DNA of 64,000 bases from Kitasatospora cineracea (lineage in GTDB: Bacteria > Actinomycetota > Actinomycetes > Streptomycetales > Streptomycetaceae), in NCBI RefSeq assembly GCF_003751605.1, contig NZ_RJVJ01000001.1, positions 1,922,001-1,986,000 of the forward strand. Direction: 5' to 3'. The notes under the pieces were generated by a model. The model saw only the letters and a program-made list of their open reading frames with translations, ran no database searches and was not told where the DNA came from. The position numbers were made by a program, and so were the translations under genes. Positions 16,431 to 25,826 of the stretch are shown here, in pieces. Positions within the stretch are counted from its first letter, which is position 1, and each line of letters starts with the position of its first letter.

Positions 16431-18772
16431 CCACCGACATCTGGTCCTGGGTGCACGACACCCACCGGCAGCTCGCCGAGTCCGGCCGGCACCGGCTGGC
16501 CGACGCGCTCGCCGAGATCGCCGGGCACGCCGTGGACGGCCGCAACGAGCAGCTGGACGCGATGTTCCCGGAGGCGCTGGCCTCCGCCCGGGCGCTCGAA
16601 CTGCCCTGGGTGGAGGTGTTCCTGCGGCACTGGCGGCTGCAGAACCTGCTGAACAAGCGCCACCAGGGCGAGGCCGCGATGGCCGAGGCGGTGTCGCTGC
16701 TGGAGTTCGCGCACCGCGAGGAGACCGCCGCCTGCCCCCAGTCGGTGTGCGCCGTCCAGGACTTCACCATCTGCCACGCCAACATCGACGGCCCCGGCTA
16801 CGTCCCCGAGCGGCTCGCCGTGCTAGAGGAGGCGCTGCAGCGGGTCGAACCGGCCCGGGCCTGCTTCGACTGCCTCTCCCGCGAGTACGCCGACACCCTG
16901 GAGGACGACGGCCGCCCCGCCGACGCGCTCACCCACCTCGACCGGGCCGAGACCCGGATCGCCGCGGCCGGCGAGCGGGTCTCGCTCTCCTTCGCGCACA
17001 GCCGCGCCTCCGCGCTGCACCGGCTCGGCCGCCACCAGGACGCGCTGGACGTCTACGACACCGCCGAGCGCGCCCACGTCGCCGCCGGGAACCGGCCGGA
17101 CGACGACGACCGGCGCAAGCTCGCGGTCGGCCGGGCCCTGCAGTTCGCCGCGCTCGGCCGCACCGGCCCCGCGCTGGAGCAGCTGCCGGACGCCGAGGAA
17201 GCCGACCGCTACCCCGACATCCGGCACCGCTGGTCCGCCGCCGTCGAACTGCTGGTCGCCGCCGGGGAGTTCGACAACGACGCCGCGCTCGGCGCCCGGC
17301 TCGCCTCCTGGGCCGGCGAGCTGGACACCGCGGGCTCGCACCGCCCGTGCCTCGACCTGGTGCTGCGGGCCGGCCGGCTGGCCCTCGCCCGCGGGGCCCG
17401 CGAAGTCGCCCTCACCCTGGCCCGCACCGGCGAGCGCAAGCTCGGACAGCTCCGCCGCACCGACGGCGTCGCCGAGCAGGTGGCCGCCCTGCGGGCCGCC
17501 GCCGAAGCCCTGCCCCGGCCCGAACTCCCGGTCCCGGCCGATGAGTTGCCGCAGTGGCTGGCCGAGCACCGCCCCGACCCGGAGACCGGCGCCGACCTGC
17601 TGGCCGCCGCCCTGGCCCTCGGCGAGCGCCCCGACACCGTCCTGGTGGTCAACCTGGCCGGCGCCCTCGGCTCGCTCGGCCACACCCGGGCCGTCACCGA
17701 ACTCGCCTGGACCCAGCTGGAGTCGGACCCCGGCCATGCGTACCTCACCGGCATGCTCGGCCAGTTGCTGATCGACGCCGAGGACGGCGAGGGCGTCGAC
17801 CGGCTGGCCACCCGGCTGGCCGCCGCCGGGGAGCCGTCCGACGCGCACTGGCTGCGGGCCCGCTGGGCCGCCGCCCAGGGCCGCTGGGAGGAGGTCGGCG
17901 AGCAGTGCGCCGCCGTCCTCGCCCACTCGCCCGAGGCGCTCAACACCCGCCGGCTGGCCGCGGCCGCCGCCACCCGGCGCGGCGAGCACGCCGAGGCCCA
18001 GCGGCTCTACGAGGAGCTGCTCGCGCACGCCCTCGACCCGGCCGAGGCCGGCCCGGACGACGCGCACCGCACCGTCCAGGAACCCGACCTGTGGCACCTG
18101 GTCACCGCCGCCACCGCCAACCGCGACTGGGCGGCCGTCCGCGCCGCCGGGGCCCGGATCGGCATCGAGTTCGACACCGACAGCGGCCCCGTCGAGGAGG
18201 AGTGGCAGCTGATCGAGCTGCGCGTCCCGCGCGCCAACGGCACCACCACCGACCTGCCCGCGCTGCGCACCGGCCCGGCCACCGCCCGGGTGCTGCCGGT
18301 GCTCGGCGAGGACCTCGACCTCAACCACGGCGACATCGTGGTGTTCTCCCCGGCCGTCCTGGGCGACCGCCCGGAGCCCGGCTCGGCGGAGGCGGAGGAC
18401 TGGCGGCCGGTCTTCGAGTTCCTCACCCTGCTCGACCCGGCGGGCTTCACCACCTACTGGATCGACGGCGGCCGCCCCGACGAGGAGGACTGGTACGCCC
18501 TGCGCGACGCCCTCCGGGCCGCCGGGCACGCCGTCTGGGTCTACAGCGGCGACCAGTACCGGATCACCGACCCGGGCGGCGGCGAGGACGGCCTGCCCGG
18601 CATCTACGCCGCCATCGGCGTCCCGCCCACCAGCACCGCCGCCCGGGCCGACGCCCTGCTCACCGAACTCACCGCCCACCTCGCCCACCCGCTGGCCTGG
18701 CCCGCCCTCGCCGAGGCGGCGGGCGCCGACACCGCCCGCCACCGGAGGATCGTCGACGCCTACGACCTCTGA
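16427..18772 (+). CDS. TPR-repeat protein coupled to the Hsp90-like ATPase
   Basis: The 781-residue, almost wholly helical protein has repeated 34-residue-type helical pairs (for example ALTHLDRAETRIAAAGERVS, ALHRLGRHQDALDVYDTAER, AAAAATRRGEHAEAQRLYEE) spread over about 1-560. A distinct alpha/beta C-terminal domain of about 200 residues follows (VVFSPAVLGDRPE, FTTYWIDGGRPDEEDWYALR). A pair of Cys at about 150-153 (ACFDC) and others are scattered. Four-base overlap with the Hsp90-like gene implies a stoichiometric partner that may deliver clients. No signal peptide, so cytoplasmic. Confidence 0.8.
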   Translation: MTTDIWSWVHDTHRQLAESGRHRLADALAEIAGHAVDGRNEQLDAMFPEALASARALELPWVEVFLRHWRLQNLLNKRHQGEAAMAEAVSLLEFAHREETAACPQSVCAVQDFTICHANIDGPGYVPERLAVLEEALQRVEPARACFDCLSREYADTLEDDGRPADALTHLDRAETRIAAAGERVSLSFAHSRASALHRLGRHQDALDVYDTAERAHVAAGNRPDDDDRRKLAVGRALQFAALGRTGPALEQLPDAEEADRYPDIRHRWSAAVELLVAAGEFDNDAALGARLASWAGELDTAGSHRPCLDLVLRAGRLALARGAREVALTLARTGERKLGQLRRTDGVAEQVAALRAAAEALPRPELPVPADELPQWLAEHRPDPETGADLLAAALALGERPDTVLVVNLAGALGSLGHTRAVTELAWTQLESDPGHAYLTGMLGQLLIDAEDGEGVDRLATRLAAAGEPSDAHWLRARWAAAQGRWEEVGEQCAAVLAHSPEALNTRRLAAAAATRRGEHAEAQRLYEELLAHALDPAEAGPDDAHRTVQEPDLWHLVTAATANRDWAAVRAAGARIGIEFDTDSGPVEEEWQLIELRVPRANGTTTDLPALRTGPATARVLPVLGEDLDLNHGDIVVFSPAVLGDRPEPGSAEAEDWRPVFEFLTLLDPAGFTTYWIDGGRPDEEDWYALRDALRAAGHAVWVYSGDQYRITDPGGGEDGLPGIYAAIGVPPTSTAARADALLTELTAHLAHPLAWPALAEAAGADTARHRRIVDAYDL

Positions 18773-18808
18773 ACCCGGCCGCCCCGGCCCCGCCCCGTCC
18801 CGCCCGGG

Positions 18809-19762
18809 TCAGGGCCGGGGCGGGGTCGGGTCCAGGTAGACCCGGGTGACGGCGGGGACGGCCCGGCGGACGGCGCGGTCGGCCCGGTCGCAGGCGGCCT
18901 CGATGTCGGCGGCGGTGGCCAGGTCGGCGAAGTCGACCTTGGCGGCCACCAGGACGTCGTCGGGGCCGTGCACGCTGGTGACCAGGTCCAGGACCCGGAC
19001 GACCTGCGGCTGGGCGGTCAGCGCCTCGCTGATCGCGCGCTCGTACCGCTCGGGCAGCGAACGGCCGATCAGCAGCGAGGCGTTGTCGCGGGCCAGCACG
19101 TAGGCCACCCAGGCGAGCAGGGCGCCGATCAGGACGGAGGCCAGGCCGTCCCAGAGCGCGTCGCCGGTGAGCTCGGAGCCGAGCAGGCCGCCGAAGGCCA
19201 GCAGCAGGCCGACCAGGGCGGCGGCGTCCTCCAGGAAGACGGCCTTCACCGCGGTGTCGGAGGTGTGCCGCAGGTAGCGGTAGCCGCCGACGCGCAGCCG
19301 GCGGGTCTCGCCGCGCAGTTGGCGCACCGTCCGGGCCAGCGAGACGGACTCCAGGGCGAAGGCCACGGCGAGGATCAGGTAGGACACGGCCGGGCTGCCC
19401 AGCTCCTCGCCGTACCGCAGGGTGTGGATGCCGTCGTGGACGGAGAAGACCGCGCCGCCGACGAAGGTGGCGAAGGAGGCCAGCAGCGCCCACAGGTAGC
19501 GTTCGCGGCCGTAGCCGAGCGGGTGCTTGTCGTCGGCGGGGCGGGCGCTGCGCTTGAGCGAGAGGAACAGCAGCACCTCGGTGACGGTGTCGGCGAAGGA
19601 GTGCGCCGCCTCGGAGAGCATCGCGCTGGAGCCGCTGAGCGCGCCCGCCACGGCCTTGGCCAGCGCGATGCCGAGGTTGCACAGGCCCGCGACGACCACC
19701 GTGGTGACGCTCTCGCCGCCGCTGTCCCCGGGGGCGCCGTCCGTCGTCCGCTGCTCGCTCAT
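18809..19762 (-). CDS. Cation diffusion facilitator (CDF) metal transporter
   Basis: The 317-residue protein has six predicted TM helices, the CDF metal-site pattern in TM2 (MLSEAAHSFADTVTE, with His and Asp), conserved DKHPLGYGRERY after TM2, a second metal site region in TM5, and a C-terminal cytoplasmic domain (PQVVRVLDLVTSVHGPDDVL). CDF proteins export Zn2+, Fe2+, Co2+ or Mn2+ in exchange for protons. The HxxxD pattern in TM2 is compatible with several of these metals. No metal regulator is adjacent. Confidence 0.92.
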   Translation of the reverse strand: MSEQRTTDGAPGDSGGESVTTVVVAGLCNLGIALAKAVAGALSGSSAMLSEAAHSFADTVTEVLLFLSLKRSARPADDKHPLGYGRERYLWALLASFATFVGGAVFSVHDGIHTLRYGEELGSPAVSYLILAVAFALESVSLARTVRQLRGETRRLRVGGYRYLRHTSDTAVKAVFLEDAAALVGLLLAFGGLLGSELTGDALWDGLASVLIGALLAWVAYVLARDNASLLIGRSLPERYERAISEALTAQPQVVRVLDLVTSVHGPDDVLVAAKVDFADLATAADIEAACDRADRAVRRAVPAVTRVYLDPTPPRP

Positions 19763-19960
19763 AACCGGTCATTGTGTCCGGTTCGCGGGCCTTCATTCCG
19801 GAGCGGGCGCGGGTATGTCCGCCCGGCGCCGGACGGACCGGCCGGGGTGGTGGTGGGCCCCGCGCCACGGGTTGTTCGCACCGCTGCCGCCGATCGGGCA
19901 AGGTGGAGGCCAGGAGGCGGCCCCGACCGGGCGGGCGGCCGGGGTGGTGGAGGAAGTGCC

Positions 19961-21682
19961 GTGTCCGATAGCGAGCCGGAGGGCGTGCCGGCGCCGGGAG
20001 CGCCGCCCACCGAGGGGCTGCTCGGACCGGACGCGCCGCCGATCGAACGGGCCGTCAGCGTGCCGCACGCGCCGGAGCCGCTGCAGACCGAGGGCCTGCT
20101 CGGGCACCAGCCGGTGCCGGAGGCCGCGGAGGCCGTCCGGGCCCGGCGCAGCCCGCTGTTCCAGGACACCCTGACGCCCGAGGAGTGGAACGCGGCCGGC
20201 TACACCCCGGCGCACGGCATCGACCTGGCCGAGCTGCACAAGGGCGCCCCCGGCGAGGCCCCCTGGCCGGACCGGATGCGCACCCTGCTGCGGACGCCGA
20301 TGGCCGAGCGCCCGGCGTTCGAGCGCACCGCCCGCGAACTGCACCCCGCCGCCGGGGCGCAGGCCCAGCGCAACGTGCCGCGGGTGCTCGACCTGTCGCT
20401 GCGGATCGGCGAGCTGCTGCTGGCCAGCGGCGAGGCCGCCGAGGACGTGGAGGCCGCGATGCTCGGCATCGCCCACGCGTACCGGCTCGACCACTGCGAA
20501 CCGCAGGTCACCTTCACGCTGATCTCGATCTCCCACCAGCCCTCGCTGATCGACCCGCCGGTCACCGCGGACCGGGTGGTGCGCCGCCGCACCTCCGACT
20601 ACACCCGGCTGGCCGCCGTGTACGAGCTGGTCGCCGACATCACCGCCGAGCAGGTCACCGTCAACGACGCGTACCGGCGCCTCGCCGAGATCCGGCGCAA
20701 CCGGCACCCGTACCCGGCGTGGCTGATGTCGGTGGCCACCGGGCTGCTGGCCGGTGCGGCGTCCTTCCTGGTCGGCGGGCGGGTCGACTCGACGGCCTGG
20801 CTGGTGTTCGTCTCCGCGTTCGCCACCGCCGTGGTCGGCGACCGGCTGGCCTCGGCGATCGCCCGCCGCGGACTGCCCGAGTTCTACCAGTTCGTGATCG
20901 CGGCGATGCCGGCCGCGCTCTGCGGCATCCTGCTCTCCTTCAACGAACTGCACCTGCGCGGCTCGGTGGTGATCACCGGTGGGCTGTTCGCGCTGCTGCC
21001 CGGCCGGGCCATGGTCGCCGCCGTCCAGGACGGCCTGACCGGCTTCTACATCACCGCGGCGGCCCGGCTGCTGGAGGTGATGTACCTGATCGCGGGCATC
21101 GTCATCGGCGTGATGCTGGTGCTGTACATCGGCGTCAACTACAACGCCCGGCTGAAACCCGACGAGAGCCTGGGCGGCATCGCCAGCCCGCCGGTCCAGC
21201 TGGTCGCCGCGATGGTGCTGGCGCTGGCCTTCGCCATGCTGCTGCAGACCGACCGGCGCTCGCTGCCGATGGTGGTGCTGAACGCCGCCGTCGGCTGGTC
21301 CACGTACGGCGTGCTCACCCACAACGCGGGCGTCTCGGCGATCGTCGCCACCGGCCTGGCGGCCGGCCTGGTCGGCCTGTTCGGGCAGCTGCTGGCCCGC
21401 TACCGGGCGGCCTCCGCGCTGCCGTACGTGACCGCCGCGATCGGGCCGCTGATGCCCGGCTCGGCGCTGTACCTCGGCATGCTGGCGTTCGCCCAGGGCC
21501 ACGCCGGGTCCGGGCTGGTCTCCGCCTCCCGGGCGGTCGCGCTGGCGCTGGCGCTGGCCATCGGCGTCAACCTCGGCGGCGAGGTGGCCCGGCTGTTCCT
21601 GAAGAACCCCGGCGCCAGCGACCGGGACACCCCGCACCCGCTGATCCCGCGCCGGGCGGCGAAGCGCACCCGCGGCTTCTGA
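19961..21682 (+). CDS. Threonine/serine exporter family protein (ThrE type)
   Basis: The 573-residue protein has a GTG start preceded by GGAGGA. A disordered Pro/Glu-rich N-terminus (about 1-120) precedes the cytoplasmic ThrE domain (LDLSLRIGELLLASGEAAED, then VEAAMLGIAHAYRLDHCEPQ) and then about ten TM helices, including the ThrE pattern PAALCGILLSF and GLFALLPGRAMVAAVQDGLT. ThrE of corynebacteria exports threonine and serine by proton motive force. The actual substrate here is inferred. The next membrane gene follows 32 bp later and may be cotranscribed. Confidence 0.9.
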   Translation: MSDSEPEGVPAPGAPPTEGLLGPDAPPIERAVSVPHAPEPLQTEGLLGHQPVPEAAEAVRARRSPLFQDTLTPEEWNAAGYTPAHGIDLAELHKGAPGEAPWPDRMRTLLRTPMAERPAFERTARELHPAAGAQAQRNVPRVLDLSLRIGELLLASGEAAEDVEAAMLGIAHAYRLDHCEPQVTFTLISISHQPSLIDPPVTADRVVRRRTSDYTRLAAVYELVADITAEQVTVNDAYRRLAEIRRNRHPYPAWLMSVATGLLAGAASFLVGGRVDSTAWLVFVSAFATAVVGDRLASAIARRGLPEFYQFVIAAMPAALCGILLSFNELHLRGSVVITGGLFALLPGRAMVAAVQDGLTGFYITAAARLLEVMYLIAGIVIGVMLVLYIGVNYNARLKPDESLGGIASPPVQLVAAMVLALAFAMLLQTDRRSLPMVVLNAAVGWSTYGVLTHNAGVSAIVATGLAAGLVGLFGQLLARYRAASALPYVTAAIGPLMPGSALYLGMLAFAQGHAGSGLVSASRAVALALALAIGVNLGGEVARLFLKNPGASDRDTPHPLIPRRAAKRTRGF

Positions 21683-21714
21683 GCAAGCCCCCTGTCGGAT
21701 AGAGGCACCACCCG

Positions 21715-22728
21715 ATGATCAGTGCACTGCTGGACGGTTACCGCCACCACATCGTGGACGCCCACAAGCAGCCGCTGTTCCTGCTGCTGGTCGGGTTCAT
21801 CACCTCGTTCGCGTTCATCCGGTTCAGCACCCGGATGATCCGCGCCCAGGTCCGCTGGTGGCCCGGCAACATCACCCCCGGCGGGCTGCACATCCACCAC
21901 ATGGTGTTCGGCCTGGGCTTCCTGCTGCTCGGCGGCATCGGCGCCTTCGCCACCGACGGCGGCCACCCCTGGACCGACTGGTTCGGCCTCTCCTTCGGCA
22001 TCGGCTGCGGGCTGGTGCTGGACGAGTTCGCGCTGATCCTGCACCTGGACGACGTGTACTGGAGCGAGCAGGGCCGCAAGTCGGTGGACGCGGTGATCCT
22101 CGGCATCCTGCTCACCGCGCTGCTGCTCACCGGCTACGTGCCGCTCGGCGTCGTCCCCGGCCAGGACACCCGCTGGGGACTGGTCGCGGTGATCGGGGTC
22201 AACGCGCTGGTCTGCCTGGTCGCGCTGCTCAAGGGCAAGGTCTGGACGGGCCTGCTCGGCATCATGGTGCCCGGCCTGTCCTGGATCGGCGCGATCCGGC
22301 TGGCCCGCCCCGCCAGCCCCTGGGCGCGCTGGCGGTACGCCGGGCGCCCCCGCCGGATGGCCCGGGCGGCCCGGCGCGAACGGCGGCTGCACGCGCGGAC
22401 GGACCGGGCCCGCACCTGGCTGTTCGACCTGATCGCCGGGGCGCCCGACAAGGTCCCGGCCGGGCACCCGAAGGCGCACGCGGTGGCCGAGCGGATGGCC
22501 GCCAAGGCGCTCGCGCACCGGCACCGGCCCGGCCGCGGCGGCCGGGCCGGCGGTCCGGGCGGTCCGGGCGCCGGAGCCCGGGCGGACGGCGCGGAGGCGG
22601 TCGGCGGTGACCCGGCCCGGCGGGCCCGGGCCCAGCGCCGGCGGCGCACCGTCCGGGCCGGGCGGGCGCGGACCACCGCGACCGGGCCGGGGCGGCCGTC
22701 GGGACGGCCCTCGGGGCGGGTGCGCTGA
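21715..22728 (+). CDS. Multi-pass membrane protein of unknown function
   Basis: The 337-residue protein has about seven TM helices in residues 15-205. It carries conserved-looking polar spots in the membrane part (GGLHIHHMVFGLG, LVLDEFALILHLDDVYW) that could bind metal or protons through His and Asp. The C-terminal 130 residues are Arg-rich and low in complexity. Similar unnamed proteins occur in streptomycetes. Proximity to the ThrE-type gene suggests, but does not show, joint function. Confidence 0.75.
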   Translation: MISALLDGYRHHIVDAHKQPLFLLLVGFITSFAFIRFSTRMIRAQVRWWPGNITPGGLHIHHMVFGLGFLLLGGIGAFATDGGHPWTDWFGLSFGIGCGLVLDEFALILHLDDVYWSEQGRKSVDAVILGILLTALLLTGYVPLGVVPGQDTRWGLVAVIGVNALVCLVALLKGKVWTGLLGIMVPGLSWIGAIRLARPASPWARWRYAGRPRRMARAARRERRLHARTDRARTWLFDLIAGAPDKVPAGHPKAHAVAERMAAKALAHRHRPGRGGRAGGPGGPGAGARADGAEAVGGDPARRARAQRRRRTVRAGRARTTATGPGRPSGRPSGRVR

Positions 22729-22756
22729 CCGGGCGGGCCGGCGCGGGGGTGCGGCA

Positions 22757-22789
22757 GGGGCGTTGAAGGGGCGTTGAAGGGGCGTTGAA
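22757..22789. repeat. Three perfect 11-bp tandem repeats
   Basis: GGGGCGTTGAA occurs three times head to tail (22757-22767, 22768-22778, 22779-22789), upstream of the NlpC/P60 gene. The 11-bp period is one helical turn, which would suit repeated protein binding on one face. Confidence 0.85.
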
Positions 22790-22799
22790 AACCGGGGTG

Positions 22800-23017
22800 G
22801 TGCGTCGGCGAACCGGTAGGGTTCGTGGACGTCCCTCCTCGGGTGGCACGGACCCCCGTTCACACAATCGGACATCTCACTCGCGCAGCCGTATGGCGAT
22901 GGCGCCGAGCCACCGCCGGGTCTGAGAATCTTGCGGTGCGTGACCGGATTGTCACGTCATGGGATATCTGGCTGATCGTCAGAACCCCGTCGCCACCCGC
23001 CGAGAGGGGATCCCGTC
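22800..23017 (+). promoter_or_regulatory. Long leader/promoter region of the NlpC/P60 hydrolase
   Basis: About 220 bp with several pairing segments (for example GGCGATGGCGCC near 22902-22913) and a GTGAC-N6-GTCAC element (22940-22955). Wall hydrolase genes of this kind in streptomycetes are known targets of the MtrA regulator (GTNAC-type repeats) and of cyclic-di-AMP riboswitches. The first is compatible with the element here. The hallmark GACAGCTAACC segment of the ydaO class is not visible, so no riboswitch is called. Confidence 0.45.
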
Positions 23018-24349
23018 ATGCCGCGCAGGTTCCTCCCCGCCCTCCTGCTCGCCGGTGCCGCCCTGCTCGCCCTGCTGCCCGCCGCGAACGCGCCCGCCGC
23101 GCCCGCCGCCGCGCCCGTCGCCGCTCCGGCGGCCGGACCGGAGGGCCTGCCGCAGGCCGCGCTCGCCGGGCCCGCCGCGCCCGCCGTGCTGCCCGCCGAC
23201 GACCCGGAGCCCGGCTTCCCCAGCGCGGACGACGTCGCCCGGGCCCGGGCCGAGGCTGACGCCAAGGCCGCCGACGCCACCGCCGTCGAGGCCCGGCTGG
23301 CCGCCGCCCGGGACGAGCTCGACAAGGCCGGGCAGGCCGCCGAGCAGGCCGTCGAGGCGTACAACGGCGCGCTCGTCCGGCTCGGCCGGGCCCAGGAGGC
23401 GTCCCGGGCCGCCGCCGAGCGCTCCACCGCCGCCGAGGCCGCCCACGCCGAGGCCGCCGACCGGGCCGCCGGGCTGGTCGCCGAGATCTACCGCCAGGGC
23501 GCCTCGCCCCAACTCTCGGCCGTCAACGCCCTGTTGGGCGCGCACGGCACGGCCTCGCTGACCGGCCAGGCCGCCGCCGTCGGCACCGCGGGCGCCCAGA
23601 CCCGGCAGATCCTCGACGACGCCACCGGCACCGCGAAGGCCGCCGCCCGGGCCGCCGAGGAGGCCCGCACCGCCGAGGGCGCCGCCCGCACCGCCGCCGG
23701 GACCGTCCGCACCGCCAAGGAGCAGGCCCAGCAGCGGGTCGCCGACCAGCAGAACCGGGTCGCCGAGATCGGCCGCCGCCGGGAGGCCCTGCTCGCCGAA
23801 CTCGCCACCGCCCGCAACACCACCGTCGAACTCGAACGGCAGCGCCAGGAAGCCCTCGACGGGCTCGCCGCCCGCGCGGCCGAGGAGGCCGCCCGCCGGG
23901 CCCAGGCCGAGGCCGAAGCGGCCGCCGCCGCCCAGGCCGCCCGGCACCACGCCGCCCCGCAGCGGGAGGGCGCCGCCTGGTCGGCGGGCGGCTCCGAGGC
24001 CGCCCTCACCTTCGCCCGCTCCGTCGTCGGCCTGCCCTACATCTGGGGCGGCGAGGGCCCGCAGGGCTACGACTGCTCCGGCCTGACCATGATGGCCTGG
24101 CGGCGCGGCGGCAAGCAGCTCACCCACTTCGCCGCCGACCAGTACGCCGAGTCCACCCCCGTCGGCTACGCCCAACTCCGGCCCGGGGACCTGGTGTTCT
24201 GGACCAAGACCGGCCGCGCCGCGGACATCTACCACGTCGCCATCTACCTCGGCGACGACCAGATGATCGAGGCCCCCCGCCCCGGTGCCGCGATCAAGCA
24301 GGCCAGCCTCTGGATCATGGGCCGCCCGGACTTCTACGCCCGCCCCTGA
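23018..24349 (+). CDS. Secreted NlpC/P60 peptidoglycan endopeptidase with coiled coil
   Basis: The 443-residue product has a signal peptide (PRRFLPALLLAGAALLALLP, then AANA), an Ala/Glu/Arg-rich coiled coil across about 70-310, and a C-terminal NlpC/P60 domain starting about 325 with catalytic Cys353 (YDCSGL) and His406 (IYHVAIYLG). Such enzymes cut D-Glu-DAP bonds in peptidoglycan stems, in the manner of RipA. The coiled coil is probably the regulatory or complex-forming part. The long upstream leader hints at tight control. Confidence 0.92.
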   Translation: MPRRFLPALLLAGAALLALLPAANAPAAPAAAPVAAPAAGPEGLPQAALAGPAAPAVLPADDPEPGFPSADDVARARAEADAKAADATAVEARLAAARDELDKAGQAAEQAVEAYNGALVRLGRAQEASRAAAERSTAAEAAHAEAADRAAGLVAEIYRQGASPQLSAVNALLGAHGTASLTGQAAAVGTAGAQTRQILDDATGTAKAAARAAEEARTAEGAARTAAGTVRTAKEQAQQRVADQQNRVAEIGRRREALLAELATARNTTVELERQRQEALDGLAARAAEEAARRAQAEAEAAAAAQAARHHAAPQREGAAWSAGGSEAALTFARSVVGLPYIWGGEGPQGYDCSGLTMMAWRRGGKQLTHFAADQYAESTPVGYAQLRPGDLVFWTKTGRAADIYHVAIYLGDDQMIEAPRPGAAIKQASLWIMGRPDFYARP

Positions 24350-24357
24350 CGTCCGTC

Positions 24358-24396
24358 CCTGGCGCCCGCTCCTGGCACCCGCTCCTGGCGCCCGCC
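24358..24396. repeat. Three 13-bp tandem repeats after the NlpC/P60 gene
   Basis: CCTGGCGCCCGCT-type units at 24358-24370, 24371-24383 and 24384-24396 with one or two changes, in the short gap before the acetyltransferase gene. Confidence 0.75.
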
Positions 24397-24476
24397 CCTG
24401 TGACGTCCGCGGCGGGGGTTCCGGGCCGGGCGGAAAACCGGGTGCCGTGCCGGGAGGGCCGTCGTACCGTGGCTCG

Positions 24477-25769
24477 ATGGGCAACGACGCGCAGCAGGGC
24501 CCCGACCGGGGCATCGAGATCCGGCCGATCACCCACGAGGAACTGGCCGACTGGGACCGGGCGCTGGCGCTCGGGTTCATGCGACCGCACGTCCCCCCGG
24601 CGATCGAGTGGCGCCGGCTGCTGTTCGAACCGGGGCGGATGCTGGGTGCGTTCGACCACGACTTCCCGGGCGCCGACCGGCCGCGCTGCGTGGCGACCTT
24701 CCGCAGCTTCGACACCGGGCTGACGGTGCCCGGCGGGGAGCGGCTGCCGGTCGACGCGATCACCGGCGTCACGGTGAACTCCACCCACCGCCGGCGCGGC
24801 CTGCTCAGCGGCATGATGCGGCGCGACCTGGCCGCCGCCCGCGAGCGCGGCTCGGCCGCCGCCATCCTGATCGCCGCCGAGCACAACATCTACGGCCGGT
24901 TCGGCTTCGGCTCGGCCGCCCCGCTGGCGGGCTGGCGGGTCGACGTGCGGCGCTCGGGCGGCGTCCGGGCCGGGCTGCCCGTGCACGAGGGCCACCGGAT
25001 CGACTTCGCCACCCTGGAGGAGTTCAGCAAGCTCGGCCCCGACCTGCACGAGCGCTGGCGCCCCACCCAGCCCGGCGCGATCGGCCGCCCGGACGCCTGG
25101 TGGCGGCTGCGGGCCGGCGAGGTCGACCTGCCCGGCTTCGACTGGAAGCAGGGCTTCAACGTCTTCCACCGCACCGCCGACGGCACCCTCACCGGCATGG
25201 CCAACTACACCGTCGACGACAAGTGGGACGGCGCCTACCCCGACTGCCCGCTGACCGTCCGGGACTTCATCGCGCTGGACCGGGAGACCGCCAACGCACT
25301 CTGGGCGTTCCTGTTCTCCGTCGACTGGGTGCGCCACGTGGTCGCCCCGCACCTCGGCCCCGGCCACGTGCTGCCGCTGCTGCTCGACGACCCGCGCGGC
25401 GCCAAGCCGCACGAGGAGAGCGCCGACTTCACCTGGCTGCGGCTGCTCGACCTGCCCGCCGCGTTCGCCGCCCGCCGCTACGAGGCCCCCGGCCGCCTGG
25501 TGCTGGACGTCACCGACCGCGAGGGCTGGACGGCCGGGCGCTGGGTGCTGGAGGCCGCCGCCGACGGCACCGGCCGGATCACCCGCACCGACGACCCGGC
25601 CGACCTCGCGCTCGACGTCTCCCGGCTCGGAAGCCTGTACCTCGGCGGCGGCAGCGCGGCCGGCCTCGCCGACGCCGCCCTGCTCACCGAGCACACCCCG
25701 GGCGCGGCCGTCCGCGCCGACACCCTGCTGCGCACCGCCCGCGCCCCGTGGAACCCGGACGGCTTCTGA
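24477..25769 (+). CDS. Eis-like GNAT N-acetyltransferase
   Basis: The 430-residue protein matches the Eis layout: an N-terminal GNAT domain with the acetyl-CoA loop (VTVNSTHRRRGLLSGMMRRD), a second GNAT-like domain (about 160-300), and a C-terminal sterol-carrier-like domain (about 310-430). Eis enzymes of mycobacteria acetylate amines at several positions, including aminoglycosides. Whether this one does so is not shown. A -10-like TACCGT (24465-24470) sits six bases before the ATG and no ribosome site is seen, suggesting leaderless expression. Confidence 0.9.
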   Translation: MGNDAQQGPDRGIEIRPITHEELADWDRALALGFMRPHVPPAIEWRRLLFEPGRMLGAFDHDFPGADRPRCVATFRSFDTGLTVPGGERLPVDAITGVTVNSTHRRRGLLSGMMRRDLAAARERGSAAAILIAAEHNIYGRFGFGSAAPLAGWRVDVRRSGGVRAGLPVHEGHRIDFATLEEFSKLGPDLHERWRPTQPGAIGRPDAWWRLRAGEVDLPGFDWKQGFNVFHRTADGTLTGMANYTVDDKWDGAYPDCPLTVRDFIALDRETANALWAFLFSVDWVRHVVAPHLGPGHVLPLLLDDPRGAKPHEESADFTWLRLLDLPAAFAARRYEAPGRLVLDVTDREGWTAGRWVLEAAADGTGRITRTDDPADLALDVSRLGSLYLGGGSAAGLADAALLTEHTPGAAVRADTLLRTARAPWNPDGF

Positions 25770-25826
25770 CCTGCTGCTCCGTGCGGGGCCGGGTACGTCC
25801 TCGGCTCCGCACCGTCCGGTCCGGGC

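Noticed and set aside
22940..22955. CRP site at GTGAC-N6-GTCAC
   Set aside because: The spacing between the GTGA and TCAC half sites is 8, not 6, so it does not fit the CRP consensus.
22800..23017. Cyclic-di-AMP (ydaO) riboswitch before the NlpC/P60 gene
   Set aside because: The gene class is a frequent target and the leader is long, but the conserved GACAGCTAACC-type segment and the matching upstream motifs could not be found. A covariance-model search would decide.
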